A DNA stretch of 64,000 nt from Friedmanniella luteola. Lineage in GTDB: Bacteria; Actinomycetota; Actinomycetes; Propionibacteriales; Propionibacteriaceae. Positions within the stretch are counted from its first letter, which is position 1; every line of letters starts with the position of its first letter. Position numbers and translations under genes: made by a program. Under the pieces are notes generated by a model. The model was not told where the DNA came from. It did no database searches and was given only the letters and a program-made list of their open reading frames with translations. The stretch is taken from the NCBI RefSeq assembly GCF_900105065.1, contig NZ_LT629749.1:4464001-4528000 (forward strand). Reading direction: 5' to 3'. This document shows positions 35,008 to 43,615 of the stretch, one piece after another.

Positions 35008-36003
35008 TCAGGGGCAGGCGGCCAGCGTCCCGCGCTCCACCAGCCGGCTCGGGAAGTGCTCGTGCCGGAAGGGCCCGGTCGGGTCCTCGATCCGGGCGAC
35101 CAGCAGGCTCGCGGCGCGGCGCGCCATCGCGTCCAGGTCGAAGGCGACGGTGGTGAGCTGCAGCAGCGGCCAGCGGGCGGCGGGCAGGTCGTCGAAGCCG
35201 ACGATCGAGACGTCGGCCGGCACGCGCAGGTCCAGCTCCCGTGCCGCGTTCAGCGCGCCGTAGGCCACCACGTCGTTGCCGCAGACGACGACGGTCGGCG
35301 GGTCGTCGCGCTGCAGGAGGTGGCGGGCGCCGGCGTGACCGGTCTCGAAGTCGAAGGGCCCGCGGTAGCTGAGGGCGGCGCTGATGCTCACCCCGCCGGC
35401 GGCCAGCGCCTCGCGCAGCGCGGTCTCCCGCTGCTCGGCGGTGCTGGTGTTGCGCGGCCCGAAGACGGCCCCGACCCGGCGGTGTCCCAGCGCGAGGATC
35501 CGGGCCGCCAGCTGGCTCAGCCCGATCTGGGCGTCGACCTCGGCGGAGTCGGCCTCCACCGACTCCGACGTCCGGTTGAAGTAGACGAACGGGACCCCGC
35601 GGTCGCGGAGCCGGACCGGCAGCACCGAGTCGACGGTCGTGGTGGCCAGCAGCACGCCGTCGAGCCCGTTGGCGAGCAGCCGCTCGGCCACCCGGCCCGT
35701 GTCGGAGGACTCCGTCTGCAGCACCAGCTGGTAGTCCAGCGCCTCCAGCTCGCGGTGGATGGGGGCGATGACGTGGGGGTAGAACTGGTTCTCGAGGTCG
35801 GTCAGCAGCAGCCCGATCCGCCGCGTCCGGCCGCTGGAGAGGGCGCGCCCCGTCTCGCTGGGCACGTAGCCCAGCGCGGCCGCGGCCTGGCGCACCCGCC
35901 GCTTCGTCTCCTCGGAGACCTTGGGGCTGTCCCGCAGCGCCCGCGACACCGTGGGCTGGCTGACCCCGGCCAGGCGCGCGACGTCGTGGCTGGTGACCAC
36001 CAT
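35008..36003 (-). CDS. LacI family transcriptional regulator
   Basis: The 331-residue regulator has the LacI helix-turn-helix and hinge: SHDVARLAGVSQPTVSRALR, then PSETGRALSSGRTRRIGLLL. The rest is a periplasmic-binding-protein fold that binds a small ligand, with DDLPAARWPLLQLTTV at the end. ATG at 36003 has GGGGAG upstream; longer in-frame starts run into the operator. It is divergent from the HisD1 gene with an operator between, so it probably represses both and the other ATACGTAT-marked units. The effector is unknown. Confidence 0.92.
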   Translation of the reverse strand: MVVTSHDVARLAGVSQPTVSRALRDSPKVSEETKRRVRQAAAALGYVPSETGRALSSGRTRRIGLLLTDLENQFYPHVIAPIHRELEALDYQLVLQTESSDTGRVAERLLANGLDGVLLATTTVDSVLPVRLRDRGVPFVYFNRTSESVEADSAEVDAQIGLSQLAARILALGHRRVGAVFGPRNTSTAEQRETALREALAAGGVSISAALSYRGPFDFETGHAGARHLLQRDDPPTVVVCGNDVVAYGALNAARELDLRVPADVSIVGFDDLPAARWPLLQLTTVAFDLDAMARRAASLLVARIEDPTGPFRHEHFPSRLVERGTLAACP

Positions 36004-36093
36004 GCGGAGCTCCCCTTCCGGCGGGCAGGAGGGCAGCATAACCGGCCCCCGCGCGCCCTTGACCCGACGCGCCGAGTCGGGGTCTACTGTCGG

Positions 36094-36103
36094 CATACGT
36101 ATG
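36094..36103. promoter_or_regulatory. LacI-type operator 2
   Basis: CATACGTATG is a perfect palindrome in the 146-bp divergent region between lacI and HisD1. It lies four bases downstream of a TACTGT -10 candidate (36085-36090) for HisD1, so a bound repressor would cover the start of transcription. Confidence 0.7.
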
Positions 36104-36149
36104 TAGATGGCGTCGCTCACGACGTCGCCGCCGACTCGAGGAGCCCCGC

Positions 36150-37478
36150 GTGCCCACCCACCTGAAGACCGGCCGGTCGAAGTCCTTCGCCGACACCAGC
36201 CAGGACGACGTGCGCGAGCGCGTGCAGGGGATCATCGCCGACATCCGCACCCGGGGCGACGAGGCCGTCTCCGCGTACGCGGAGACCTTCGACCGCTGGA
36301 CCGGGGACCTCCGGCTGTCGGCCGAACGGGTCCAGGAGATCATCGCGACGCTGCCGCAGCAGGTCATCGACGACATCGTCTTCGTGCAGTCGCAGGTGCG
36401 GCACTTCGCCGAGGTCCAGCGCGCCTCGATGACCGACGTCGAGGTCGAGACGCTGCCCGGCGTCTTCCTCGGCCACCGGCACGTCCCCGTCCAGGCGGCC
36501 GGCGCCTACATCCCGGGCGGGAAGTACCCGCTCACCGCGTCCGCCCACATGACCATCGTCACGGCGAAGGTGGCCGGGGTCCCCCGCGTCGTGGCGTGCA
36601 CGCCGCCGATCCGGGGCGAGATCCCCGCGGCGACGGTCGCCGCCATGCACCTCGCGGGCGCCGACGAGATCTGGATCCTCGGCGGCGTCCAGGCCGTGGC
36701 CGCGATGGCCGTCGGCACCGCGTCGATGGCCCGCGTCGACCTGATCGCCGGACCCGGCAACGCCTACGTCGCCGAGGCGAAGCGGCAGCTGTTCGGCGAG
36801 GTCGGCATCGACCTGTTCGCCGGACCCACCGAGATCCTCGTCGTCGCCGACGAGGAGGCCGACCCGTTCCTGGTCGCCGTCGACCTGCTGTCCCAGGCCG
36901 AGCACGGGCCCGAGTCCCCGGCCGTGCTGGTGACGAGCAGCGAGCGCGTCGCCCGCGAGGCGATGGCGCACGTCGAGCGGATCCTGCCCGGCATGCCGAC
37001 CGCCGACTACGCCGGCCCCGCCTGGCGCGACTACGGCCAGGTGATCGTGACCGAGGACCTCGACGAGGCCTACGCCGTCGCGGACTCCTTCGCCTCGGAG
37101 CACGTGCAGATCTTCACCGCCGAGCCGCGGGTCGCGCTCGAGAAGATGGTCCACTACGGCGCCCTCTTCCTCGGCGAGAACACCTGCGTCTCCTACGGCG
37201 ACAAGGTGATCGGCACCAACCACGTGCTGCCGACGCTCGGCGCCGCCCGCTACACCGGCGGTCTGTGGGTGGGCAAGTACCTCCGCACCGCCACCTACCA
37301 GGAGATCCGCGACACCACCTCCAGCGGCGAGCTGGGCCGGGTCTGCGGTCGCGCCTCGCGCGTCGAGCTGTTCGAGGGCCACGCCCGCTCCGGCGACGCC
37401 CGCGCCGCCCGGCACCTGGGCGACCGGTTCGACTGGATCGACGCGGCGCTGGCGCACGAGCCCGCCGGGCAGGCATGA
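36150..37478 (+). CDS. Histidinol-dehydrogenase-like NAD enzyme 1 (catabolic paralogue)
   Basis: The 442-residue protein keeps the HisD zinc and catalytic residues: Gln and His in SQAEHGPESPAVL, Glu-His in ASEHVQIF, Asp in SYGDKVIGTNHVLPT and a C-terminal His in FEGHARSG. HisD oxidises an alcohol to an acid in two steps. The context (LacI, SDR, aldolase, no his genes) argues for a catabolic homologue, such as the HpsN sulfopropanediol dehydrogenases. GTG at 36150 follows GAGGAG. Its stop overlaps the SDR start (ATGA). The substrate is not known. Confidence 0.88.
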   Translation: MPTHLKTGRSKSFADTSQDDVRERVQGIIADIRTRGDEAVSAYAETFDRWTGDLRLSAERVQEIIATLPQQVIDDIVFVQSQVRHFAEVQRASMTDVEVETLPGVFLGHRHVPVQAAGAYIPGGKYPLTASAHMTIVTAKVAGVPRVVACTPPIRGEIPAATVAAMHLAGADEIWILGGVQAVAAMAVGTASMARVDLIAGPGNAYVAEAKRQLFGEVGIDLFAGPTEILVVADEEADPFLVAVDLLSQAEHGPESPAVLVTSSERVAREAMAHVERILPGMPTADYAGPAWRDYGQVIVTEDLDEAYAVADSFASEHVQIFTAEPRVALEKMVHYGALFLGENTCVSYGDKVIGTNHVLPTLGAARYTGGLWVGKYLRTATYQEIRDTTSSGELGRVCGRASRVELFEGHARSGDARAARHLGDRFDWIDAALAHEPAGQA

Positions 37479-38257
37479 CCGGAGCTGGCGAGGCCCCGAC
37501 CGGACCGCTCGCGGGGCGGACCGCCCTGGTGACGGGGGGCGGGAACGGACTCGGGGCCGCCATCGCCCGGGCCCTGCACGCGCAGGGGGCGGCCGTCGTG
37601 CTGGCCGGACGCCGGAGCGAGCCGCTGCAGCAGGTCTGCGCCGAGCTCGGCGCGCGGGCGTCCTGGCACGCCTGCGACGTGGCCGACCCGGCCTCGGTCG
37701 CCGCGCTGGCGGAGGCCCTGGCCGACGTCGAGGTCGACGTGGTCGTCAACAACGCCGGCGTGGCCGGCCCGGTCGCGCCGCTGACCGAGGTCAGCGTCGA
37801 GGAGTGGGACGAGGTCTTCGACGTCAACGTCCGCGGGGTCTTCCTGGTCTGCCGGGCGTTCCTGCCGGCCATGGTCGCGCGGGGCCGCGGCGACGTCGTC
37901 AACGTGGCGTCGGTCTCCGGCAAGCGGCCGCTGGTCCGCCGGACCCCCTACGCGGCCTCGAAGATGGCGGTGATCGGGCTGACCTCGACGCTGGCCTTCG
38001 AGGTCGGGCCGGCCGGCGTCAACGTCAACACCCTCTCCCCCGGCCCGGTCGCGGGCCCCCGGATGGAGCGGAACTTCCGGCTGGAGGCCGAGCGGACGGG
38101 TGTCACCGAGGCCGCGGCCGAAGAAGCGTTCGTCTCCCGGTCCGCCCTGGGCCGGATGGTCACCGAGGAGGAGGTCGGGGCCGCCGTGGTCGCGATGCTG
38201 GCGATGCCCGGGCTCTGCGGAGCCGACGTCGACCTGTCGGCGGGGATGGTGGCCTGA
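37475..38257 (+). CDS. Short-chain dehydrogenase/reductase
   Basis: The 260-residue protein has the classical SDR marks: coenzyme loop TGGGNGLGAAIA (about 20-31), NNAGVAG, Ser in NVASVSGK, and catalytic PYAASKMAV. An Arg/Arg after beta 2 (LAGRRSEP) favours NADP. ATG at 37475 overlaps the HisD1 stop and its own stop overlaps the aldolase start by one base, so the three are translationally coupled and should act in sequence on one substrate. Confidence 0.92.
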   Translation: MTGAGEAPTGPLAGRTALVTGGGNGLGAAIARALHAQGAAVVLAGRRSEPLQQVCAELGARASWHACDVADPASVAALAEALADVEVDVVVNNAGVAGPVAPLTEVSVEEWDEVFDVNVRGVFLVCRAFLPAMVARGRGDVVNVASVSGKRPLVRRTPYAASKMAVIGLTSTLAFEVGPAGVNVNTLSPGPVAGPRMERNFRLEAERTGVTEAAAEEAFVSRSALGRMVTEEEVGAAVVAMLAMPGLCGADVDLSAGMVA

Positions 38258-39003
38258 TGGGCGCCTCCCTGAAGTCCCGGCTGGCCGACGGCGAGAAGCT
38301 GCTCGGCGCCCTGCTGCGGCTGGGCACCGAGGAGCTCGTCGAGATGGTCGCGGTCAGCGGCTTCGACTTCGTGCTGCTGGACACCGAGCACGGCGCGGCC
38401 GACGTCGGCGAGCTGCGCCGGCACCTGGTGCTGGCCGAGACCCACGGCGTCCCCGTGCTGGTCCGGGTCGGCGGGCACGAACCGGCCCTGGTGCTGCGGG
38501 TCCTGGACGCCGGCGCCGAGGGCGTCGTCGCCCCGCACGTCGACACCCCCGAGCAGGCCGCGGCCCTGGTGGCGTCGGCGCACTACCCGCCCAGCGGCCT
38601 GCGCGGGTTCGCGACCTACGGCCGGTCCGGCCGCTTCGGCCTGGTGGGCCCGGCCGAGCACGCGCAGGCCGCCGCGGAGCGCACCCTGGTGCTCGGCATG
38701 ATCGAGTCCCCGGCCGGCGTGCGCGCGGCCGACGCCATCGCCGCCACCCCGGGCCTGGACGGGATCATGGTCGGCACCGCCGACCTGCGGGCGTCCAGCA
38801 CGGCCGACGACCCCGACCCTGCGGAGGGCCTGGCGACGGTCCACCGCGCGCTCGCCGCCGCCGGCCGGCACCGGATGGACATCGTCAACGGCCGCGCCCA
38901 GGCCGAGGCCTCCTTCGCCGACGGCGCCGCCCTGGTGGTCTACAACCTCACGGCGACGGTGATGTCCCACCTCGCCGACCTCCGCGGAGCCCGCCCGACC
39001 TGA
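38257..39003 (+). CDS. HpcH/HpaI-family class II aldolase
   Basis: The 248-residue enzyme has the HpaI barrel signature FDFVLLDTEHGAAD, the substrate Arg in VLVRVGG, the metal Glu in GMIESPAG and the metal Asp in VGTADLRAS. Family members split 2-keto-3-deoxy acids into pyruvate (or similar) and an aldehyde with a divalent metal. It is the last gene after HisD1 and the SDR, so the pathway probably ends in cleavage of a keto-deoxy acid. ATG overlaps the SDR stop (TGATG). Confidence 0.9.
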   Translation: MGASLKSRLADGEKLLGALLRLGTEELVEMVAVSGFDFVLLDTEHGAADVGELRRHLVLAETHGVPVLVRVGGHEPALVLRVLDAGAEGVVAPHVDTPEQAAALVASAHYPPSGLRGFATYGRSGRFGLVGPAEHAQAAAERTLVLGMIESPAGVRAADAIAATPGLDGIMVGTADLRASSTADDPDPAEGLATVHRALAAAGRHRMDIVNGRAQAEASFADGAALVVYNLTATVMSHLADLRGARPT

Positions 39004-39014
39004 ACCGTTCCGCG

Positions 39015-39117
39015 CCCTGAGCCTGTCGAAGGGCCGAACCCGACCCGCGCCCGGAGCCTGTCGAAGGGCCGAACCCGACCCCGCGCCCTGAGCCTCTCGA
39101 AGGGCCTTCGACTCAGG
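39015..39117. repeat. Cluster of the 19-bp repeat
   Basis: Copies are at 39015-39033 (exact CCCTGAGCCTGTCGAAGGG), 39050-39068 and 39086-39104 (one change each), spaced about 35 bp, followed by an inverted partial copy CCTTCGACTCAGG at 39105-39117 that can fold back on the third. The array directly follows the aldolase stop; from 39118 to 39293 I see nothing but a degenerate copy near 39217. Confidence 0.8.
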
Positions 39118-39293
39118 CAACGGAAGTGCAAAGCCTGAGCCATCCACCGCACCTGTCGACGGGCTCAACGACGAGCACGGGCAACGAGATCCTCCGGCTG
39201 AGCTGTCCACAGCCGCCCTGAGCCTGCGGCGGGGCTGTCCCCAGATCAGCGAGAACCCTCGACCTGAGGTGGGCGATCGTCGAGGCTCACCCC

Positions 39294-39618
39294 ATGCCCT
39301 GGACCTCCATGCTCCGCTGCCCGGACGGCTCGTCCTTACGTCGGCAGCGCTCGGAACCTGGACGCGCGGATGACCCAGCACGCGCTGGGGACTGACGGGT
39401 CGTGCACGGCCGAGCGTCGCCCGGTCGAGCTCGTCTGGACGCACGAGTCGGACCGCATCGACGAGGCGTACGGGCTCGAGCGCAAGATCCAGGGTTGACG
39501 CAGGGAGAAGCGGATCGCCCTGATCGAGGGCCGCTTCGGCGACCTGCCCGGGCTCTCACGCAGCGGTTCTCACAGCGAGCAGCGCCCTTCGACGAGCTCA
39601 GGGGACGACGACGACTGA
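39294..39618 (+). pseudogene. GIY-YIG nuclease pseudogene
   Basis: ATG 39294 reads MPWTSMLRCPDGSS, the start of small GIY-YIG (UPF0213-type) nucleases, then the frame breaks near 39336. One frame over, it continues YVGSARNLDARMTQHA, later RPVELVWTHESDR and AYGLERKIQG. An in-frame TGA (39496-39498) replaces the expected Trp codon of KIQGW; beyond it RREKRIALIEGRFGDLPGLS continues the family end. So there is one frameshift and one nonsense change. The reading frame finally ends at 39616 within a 19-bp repeat copy. The gene is dead and flanked on both sides by these repeats. Confidence 0.8.
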
Positions 39619-39639
39619 CGCCCTTCGACAAGCTCAGGG
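39585..39639. repeat. Two inverted copies of the 19-bp repeat
   Basis: CCCTTCGACGAGCTCAGGG (39585-39603) and CCCTTCGACAAGCTCAGGG (39621-39639) are in the opposite orientation to the cluster at 39.0 kb. The second supplies the stop codon of the alpha/beta hydrolase gene (TGA at 39634-39636 on the minus strand). Confidence 0.8.
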
Positions 39640-40335
39640 AGCGGGGGTCGCCAGCCAACGGCGGAGGTGGGCGCTGACGACGGCCGGCTGCTCGAGCGGG
39701 GAGAGGTGGCCGGAGTTCTCGACGACGGCGAGGGTGACGCGGGGGACCAGTCGGGCGATCTCCGCGTGCCGCTCCAGACCGCAGAGCCGGTCGTCGCGGG
39801 CCGCGAGCACCAGCGCGGGGCAGCGGACCCGGACCAGGCCCGGCCGTTCGTCGACACGGGTGCCCTGCAGCCGGAGCTGCGCGTCGTAGGTGGCGGCGCC
39901 CAGGTCGTCGGCCATGGCCAGGGTCGTCGCCACCACGTCGGCGCGGCGCGCCAGGACGCCGGGCGAGAGCAGCAGCGGCAGCAGGCCCTCCTGCAGCGCG
40001 CGCGGGGAGCCGGCGGCCAACCGCGCCCGCTGGTCGTCCCAGCCCTGCCGCTGCGCGGCCGTCGGGGCGTGCGGGTTGGTGGACAGCAGGGCCAGCCGGG
40101 TCACCCGCTGCGGCGCCCGCCGGACCAGGGCCATGGCGACGACCGCCCCGAGCGACAGCCCGGCCAGCGCGAACCGCTCGGGGAGCCGGTCCAGCAGCCG
40201 GTCCACCTCGGCGTCGAGCGCGGGCTCCTCCAGCACCGCGGTCAGCGGGGCGTCCGGCAGGTCGAGGGCCGACCAGAGCGCCGCCGTGCAGCCCATCCCC
40301 GGCAGCAGCACCAGAGGGTCGGGCGCGGCGCTCAC
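39634..40335 (-). CDS. Alpha/beta hydrolase
   Basis: This 233-residue hydrolase carries the oxyanion phrase LLPGMGCTAALWS, the nucleophile elbow AGLSLGAVVA (Ser about 84), the acid Asp in AARDDRLCG and the catalytic His in ENSGHLSPLE. It may open an ester or lactone; the substrate is unknown. GTG at 40335 shares GTGA with the permease stop, so it is the last gene of the importer operon. The final residues and stop lie in a 19-bp repeat copy. Confidence 0.88.
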   Translation of the reverse strand: MSAAPDPLVLLPGMGCTAALWSALDLPDAPLTAVLEEPALDAEVDRLLDRLPERFALAGLSLGAVVAMALVRRAPQRVTRLALLSTNPHAPTAAQRQGWDDQRARLAAGSPRALQEGLLPLLLSPGVLARRADVVATTLAMADDLGAATYDAQLRLQGTRVDERPGLVRVRCPALVLAARDDRLCGLERHAEIARLVPRVTLAVVENSGHLSPLEQPAVVSAHLRRWLATPAP

Positions 40336-41258
40336 CCCTTGACGGCGCCGGAGGCGAGACCGGCCACCAGGTACTTCTGGGCGATGAACGCGATGCCGAT
40401 CACCGGCAGCGTCAGCAGCACCGTGGCCGCCGAGGCCTGCTGCAGCAGGGGCAGGTTCTGCCCGATCTGGGTGGCGATGAACACCGGCACGGTCTTGGCG
40501 CTGACGTCGGTCAGCACCGCCGCGGTCAGGTACTCCTGGAACGCGAACAGGAACACGAAGATGCCGGCCGTCAGGATGCCCGGCCCCATCAGCGGGATCA
40601 TGATCCGGCGCAGCACGCCGAAGCGCGTGCAGCCGTCGACCATCGCCGCCTCGTCCAGCTCGCGCGGGATCTCGGCGAAGAAGTTGCGCAGCAGCCAGAT
40701 GGTGAAGGGCTGGTTGATCGCGATCAGCGCCGCCGCCAGGGCGTAGGTGGTGTCGTAGATCCCGAGGGACTTGCTGATCTCGTACATGGGCAGCACGACG
40801 GCGAACCGCGGCAGCGCCCGGAAGACCAGCGCGAGCACCAGCAGCACGATGGACGCCACCCCGCCGTAGCGGGACAGGGCGTAGGCGCACGGCAGCCCGA
40901 TGACCAGCGCCACCAGCGTGCTGATCACCGCGACGATGACGGTGTTGGTCAGGTACAGGTAGAAGTTCGTCGTCTGCCACAGGTCGACGTAGGGCTGGAA
41001 CGTCGGCGCGAACGAGAAGACCGGCGGGTTCGAGAACGCCACGTCGGTCGGCTTCAACGAGGACAGCAGGGCCCACACGAAGGGGAAGACCATCAGGATG
41101 CAGGTCGCGGCCAGCACCAGCGCCGAGATCACGGCGACGGTGCGGCGACGCGAGCGGTTGCGCCCGACCTGGTCGCGTCGGCCGGTCACCGCCGAGGCGG
41201 CGCCGAGGGGGCTGCGGCTGGGGGCGTCGTCACCCGCCGGCTTGAGGTCGATGCTCAT
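40332..41258 (-). CDS. CUT1 sugar ABC importer permease (MalG type)
   Basis: This 308-residue membrane protein has six helices and the EAA loop ELDEAAMVDGCTRFGVLRRIMIPL near residue 215 (quoted in part), which contacts the ATPase. The N-terminal 40 residues are charged and cytoplasmic. ATG at 41258 overlaps the stop of the other permease (ATGA). It pairs with that permease and the lipoprotein next door. Confidence 0.92.
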   Translation of the reverse strand: MSIDLKPAGDDAPSRSPLGAASAVTGRRDQVGRNRSRRRTVAVISALVLAATCILMVFPFVWALLSSLKPTDVAFSNPPVFSFAPTFQPYVDLWQTTNFYLYLTNTVIVAVISTLVALVIGLPCAYALSRYGGVASIVLLVLALVFRALPRFAVVLPMYEISKSLGIYDTTYALAAALIAINQPFTIWLLRNFFAEIPRELDEAAMVDGCTRFGVLRRIMIPLMGPGILTAGIFVFLFAFQEYLTAAVLTDVSAKTVPVFIATQIGQNLPLLQQASAATVLLTLPVIGIAFIAQKYLVAGLASGAVKG

Positions 41259-42133
41259 GCGGCCTGCGCCTCCTTGATGATGCTCCGGATCGAGGGGTAC
41301 AGCAGGACCAGGATGAGCAGGATCGTCAGCACGCTGATCGCGCTGCCGAGGCCCAGGTTCACCGCGCCCTCGCGGAACGCGATGTTGTAGATGTACAACA
41401 TGATCGACTCGTTGCCGAGCCCGACGGCCTGCGGGGACAGGGCGATCAGCGAGTCGAAGATGCGGACCACGTCCATGGTGAAGATCAGCAGGACGAAGCC
41501 GAGCACCCCGCGGATGCTCGGGATGATCACGTAGAGGTGGCGCTGCAGCGGGCCGGCGCCGTCGATCTCCGCCGCCTCCAGCGTCTCCTCCGAGACGCCC
41601 TGCAGGCCGGCCAGGATCATCAGCATGGCGAACGGCAGCATGAACCAGATGACGTTCGCGGCGACGATCAGCCGGTTCGGCCACACCTCGGTGAACCAGA
41701 GCGGCTGACCGAACGCCCCGCCGGTGACGGCGTTGGCGAGGTAGTTGACGATGCCGCCGAAGTTGGAGTCGAACAGCCAGCTGAACGCGACGGCCCCCAC
41801 GACGTGCGGCAGCACGTAGGAGATCAGCATGATCCCCAGCACGAAGGGCCGCCAGCGGCCGAGCTTGTTGATCAGGCTCGCCAGGACGTAGCCGAACACC
41901 AGGCAGAAGGCGGTGACCACCACGGTCAGCCCCAGAGTGAACAGCACGGCCTTGCCGAGCCGGGGGTCCGAGACCGCCGCGGCGAAGTTGGCGAACCCGA
42001 CCCCCGTCCCGGGGGCGCCGTACTCCACGTCCTGGAAGCTCCACCGCACCGTCCGGTAGAGGGGGACCAGCATGAATCCGAACATCACGATCACGCTGGG
42101 CGTGACGAGCAGCCAGAACTCGCGGCGCTTCAT
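41255..42133 (-). CDS. CUT1 sugar ABC importer permease (MalF type)
   Basis: The 292-residue permease has six helices and an EAA loop, EAAEIDGAGPLQRHLYVIIP. ATG at 42133 (MKRREFWLLVTPS) directly precedes the first helix; the preceding GAGGGACC can serve as ribosome site. It lies 41 bp after the binding-protein gene. No ATP-binding subunit is encoded in the operon, so a shared MsiK/UgpC-type ATPase encoded elsewhere is probably used. Confidence 0.92.
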   Translation of the reverse strand: MKRREFWLLVTPSVIVMFGFMLVPLYRTVRWSFQDVEYGAPGTGVGFANFAAAVSDPRLGKAVLFTLGLTVVVTAFCLVFGYVLASLINKLGRWRPFVLGIMLISYVLPHVVGAVAFSWLFDSNFGGIVNYLANAVTGGAFGQPLWFTEVWPNRLIVAANVIWFMLPFAMLMILAGLQGVSEETLEAAEIDGAGPLQRHLYVIIPSIRGVLGFVLLIFTMDVVRIFDSLIALSPQAVGLGNESIMLYIYNIAFREGAVNLGLGSAISVLTILLILVLLYPSIRSIIKEAQAA

Positions 42134-42174
42134 GCTGGTCCCTCTCGACGGCGGTGCGGGGCGGGTGGTGCGGC

Positions 42175-43488
42175 CTACTTCTGCTCGGCCAGCACCTTCT
42201 CCGCGGCCGCCTGCATCTGCTTCGTGCCCTCCTCGACCGAGGTCTTGCCCGAGATCACCGAGGCGATGATCTCGGTGTTCGCCGAGGTGATCGGCGGCAC
42301 CCACGGCTGGGCCTCGGCCGGCGGCGCGCCGGCGATGGCGGCCTCCGCGGCCTCCGCGTAGGGCGAGGCGCTCTGGTCCAGGCCCTTGCGCGCCGGGTAG
42401 GCGGCCGGGATGGAGGCCTTGGAGGCGTCCTCGCTGACCGAGGCGGCGAGCAGCTGGAACAGCAGGTCGTGGTCGATCTTGGTGTTGAACGGGATCGACC
42501 AGCCGTCGACGGAGAGCGCGCCGTACTGGGTGCCACCCTCCTCGACCGCCGGCGGGGCGGCGAACGCGAACTGGTCGTAGAGCTTGGTGTTCTTCTGCTG
42601 CACGAGGTCGTTCATCCGGCCGGAGAACATGATGCCGATGGCCGCGGAGCCGTTGTACAGCTGCTGCTGCACCTTGGGCTGGTCGAACGTCGTCACCTGC
42701 GGGTCCATGTAGGGCAGCAGGGACTTGAGCTCCTCGAACGCCTTGACCGACTCGGCGCTGGTGAACTCCGGCGTCGTCCCGTCCTCGGCGACGAAGTTCT
42801 TGCCGAGGGAGTTGAGCGCGGCCTTGTACGCGGTGGAGATGTCACCGCTGGCCAGCCACGGCAAGGCCAGCGGGTACTTCAGGTCCCCGGAGTCCTGCAG
42901 CTTCTTCGACACGTCGCGCAGCTCGGCGAAGGTGGTCGGCGGCTCCAGGTTGTTCTTCTCGAACAGGTCCTTGCGGTAGACCATGGTCAGCACCTGGGTC
43001 TGCATCGGCAGCGCGTACAGCTTGCCCTCGTAGCTCATGGCCTTGCGCAGGTTCTCGTCGATGTCGTCGAGCGCGTAGGTGTCCTTGTACTTGGCGAACA
43101 GGTCGTCCAGCGGGACGAGCTTGTCGCGCGACGCCAGGTCGGGGACCACGAAGGAGTAGGTCTCGACGACGTCGTACGTGCCGGTGTCCCCCGCCAGCGT
43201 GGCGGTCGTCTTCTGCACCTGGCCGGCGAAGTCGATCGGGTCGTGCTTCACCGTGACGTTGTCGTGGGTGCAGCTCGAGACCATGGTGTTGGAGTACGGG
43301 TCGACGGCCGAGGAGTTGTAGGCGAGGACGTTGATCGTCGTCGCCTCGGCCGGGTTCTCGAAGTCGCAGGCCACCTTGGTGGCGGTCTCGGCCCCGGTGC
43401 GGGAGCCGGCGCCGCACGCCGTCAGGCCGACGAGCGTGGCGGAGAGCAGGCCGACGGCCAGTGCTCGGGACAAGCGGGATGCACGCAT
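42175..43488 (-). CDS. CUT1 ABC importer substrate-binding lipoprotein
   Basis: The 437-residue protein has a lipoprotein signal with lipobox LTAC (Cys about 26), so it is anchored outside the membrane. The mature part is a family 1 extracellular binding protein (phrases VYRKDLFEKNNLEPPTTFAEL, ALSVDGWSIPFNTK). Two cysteines at about 41 and 73 could form a disulfide. ATG at 43488 follows AGAGGACCC. The perfect operator GAATACGTATTC lies 58 bp upstream. The ligand is not predictable; a sugar, polyol or sugar acid fits the transporter class. Confidence 0.92.
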   Translation of the reverse strand: MRASRLSRALAVGLLSATLVGLTACGAGSRTGAETATKVACDFENPAEATTINVLAYNSSAVDPYSNTMVSSCTHDNVTVKHDPIDFAGQVQKTTATLAGDTGTYDVVETYSFVVPDLASRDKLVPLDDLFAKYKDTYALDDIDENLRKAMSYEGKLYALPMQTQVLTMVYRKDLFEKNNLEPPTTFAELRDVSKKLQDSGDLKYPLALPWLASGDISTAYKAALNSLGKNFVAEDGTTPEFTSAESVKAFEELKSLLPYMDPQVTTFDQPKVQQQLYNGSAAIGIMFSGRMNDLVQQKNTKLYDQFAFAAPPAVEEGGTQYGALSVDGWSIPFNTKIDHDLLFQLLAASVSEDASKASIPAAYPARKGLDQSASPYAEAAEAAIAGAPPAEAQPWVPPITSANTEIIASVISGKTSVEEGTKQMQAAAEKVLAEQK

Positions 43489-43545
43489 GGGTCCTCTTCT
43501 TCGATCATGGGCGGAACGGGTCACGAACGGGCCGAGCACTTCGAC

Positions 43546-43557
43546 GAATACGTATTC
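43546..43557. promoter_or_regulatory. LacI-type operator 3
   Basis: GAATACGTATTC is a 12-bp perfect palindrome with the ATACGTAT core, in the 127-bp gap between the HisD2 stop and the binding-protein gene start. It should control the importer operon. Confidence 0.75.
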
Positions 43558-43615
43558 AGTTGTGGGTTCACCGGCCGCTCCGGGGAGGGGGCTGCGGCCG
43601 GCGCGTCGGGGGCCG

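Noticed and set aside
39004-39640. Insertion sequence around the 39 kb repeats
   Set aside because: No transposase, no target duplication; the only coding trace is a GIY-YIG nuclease remnant.
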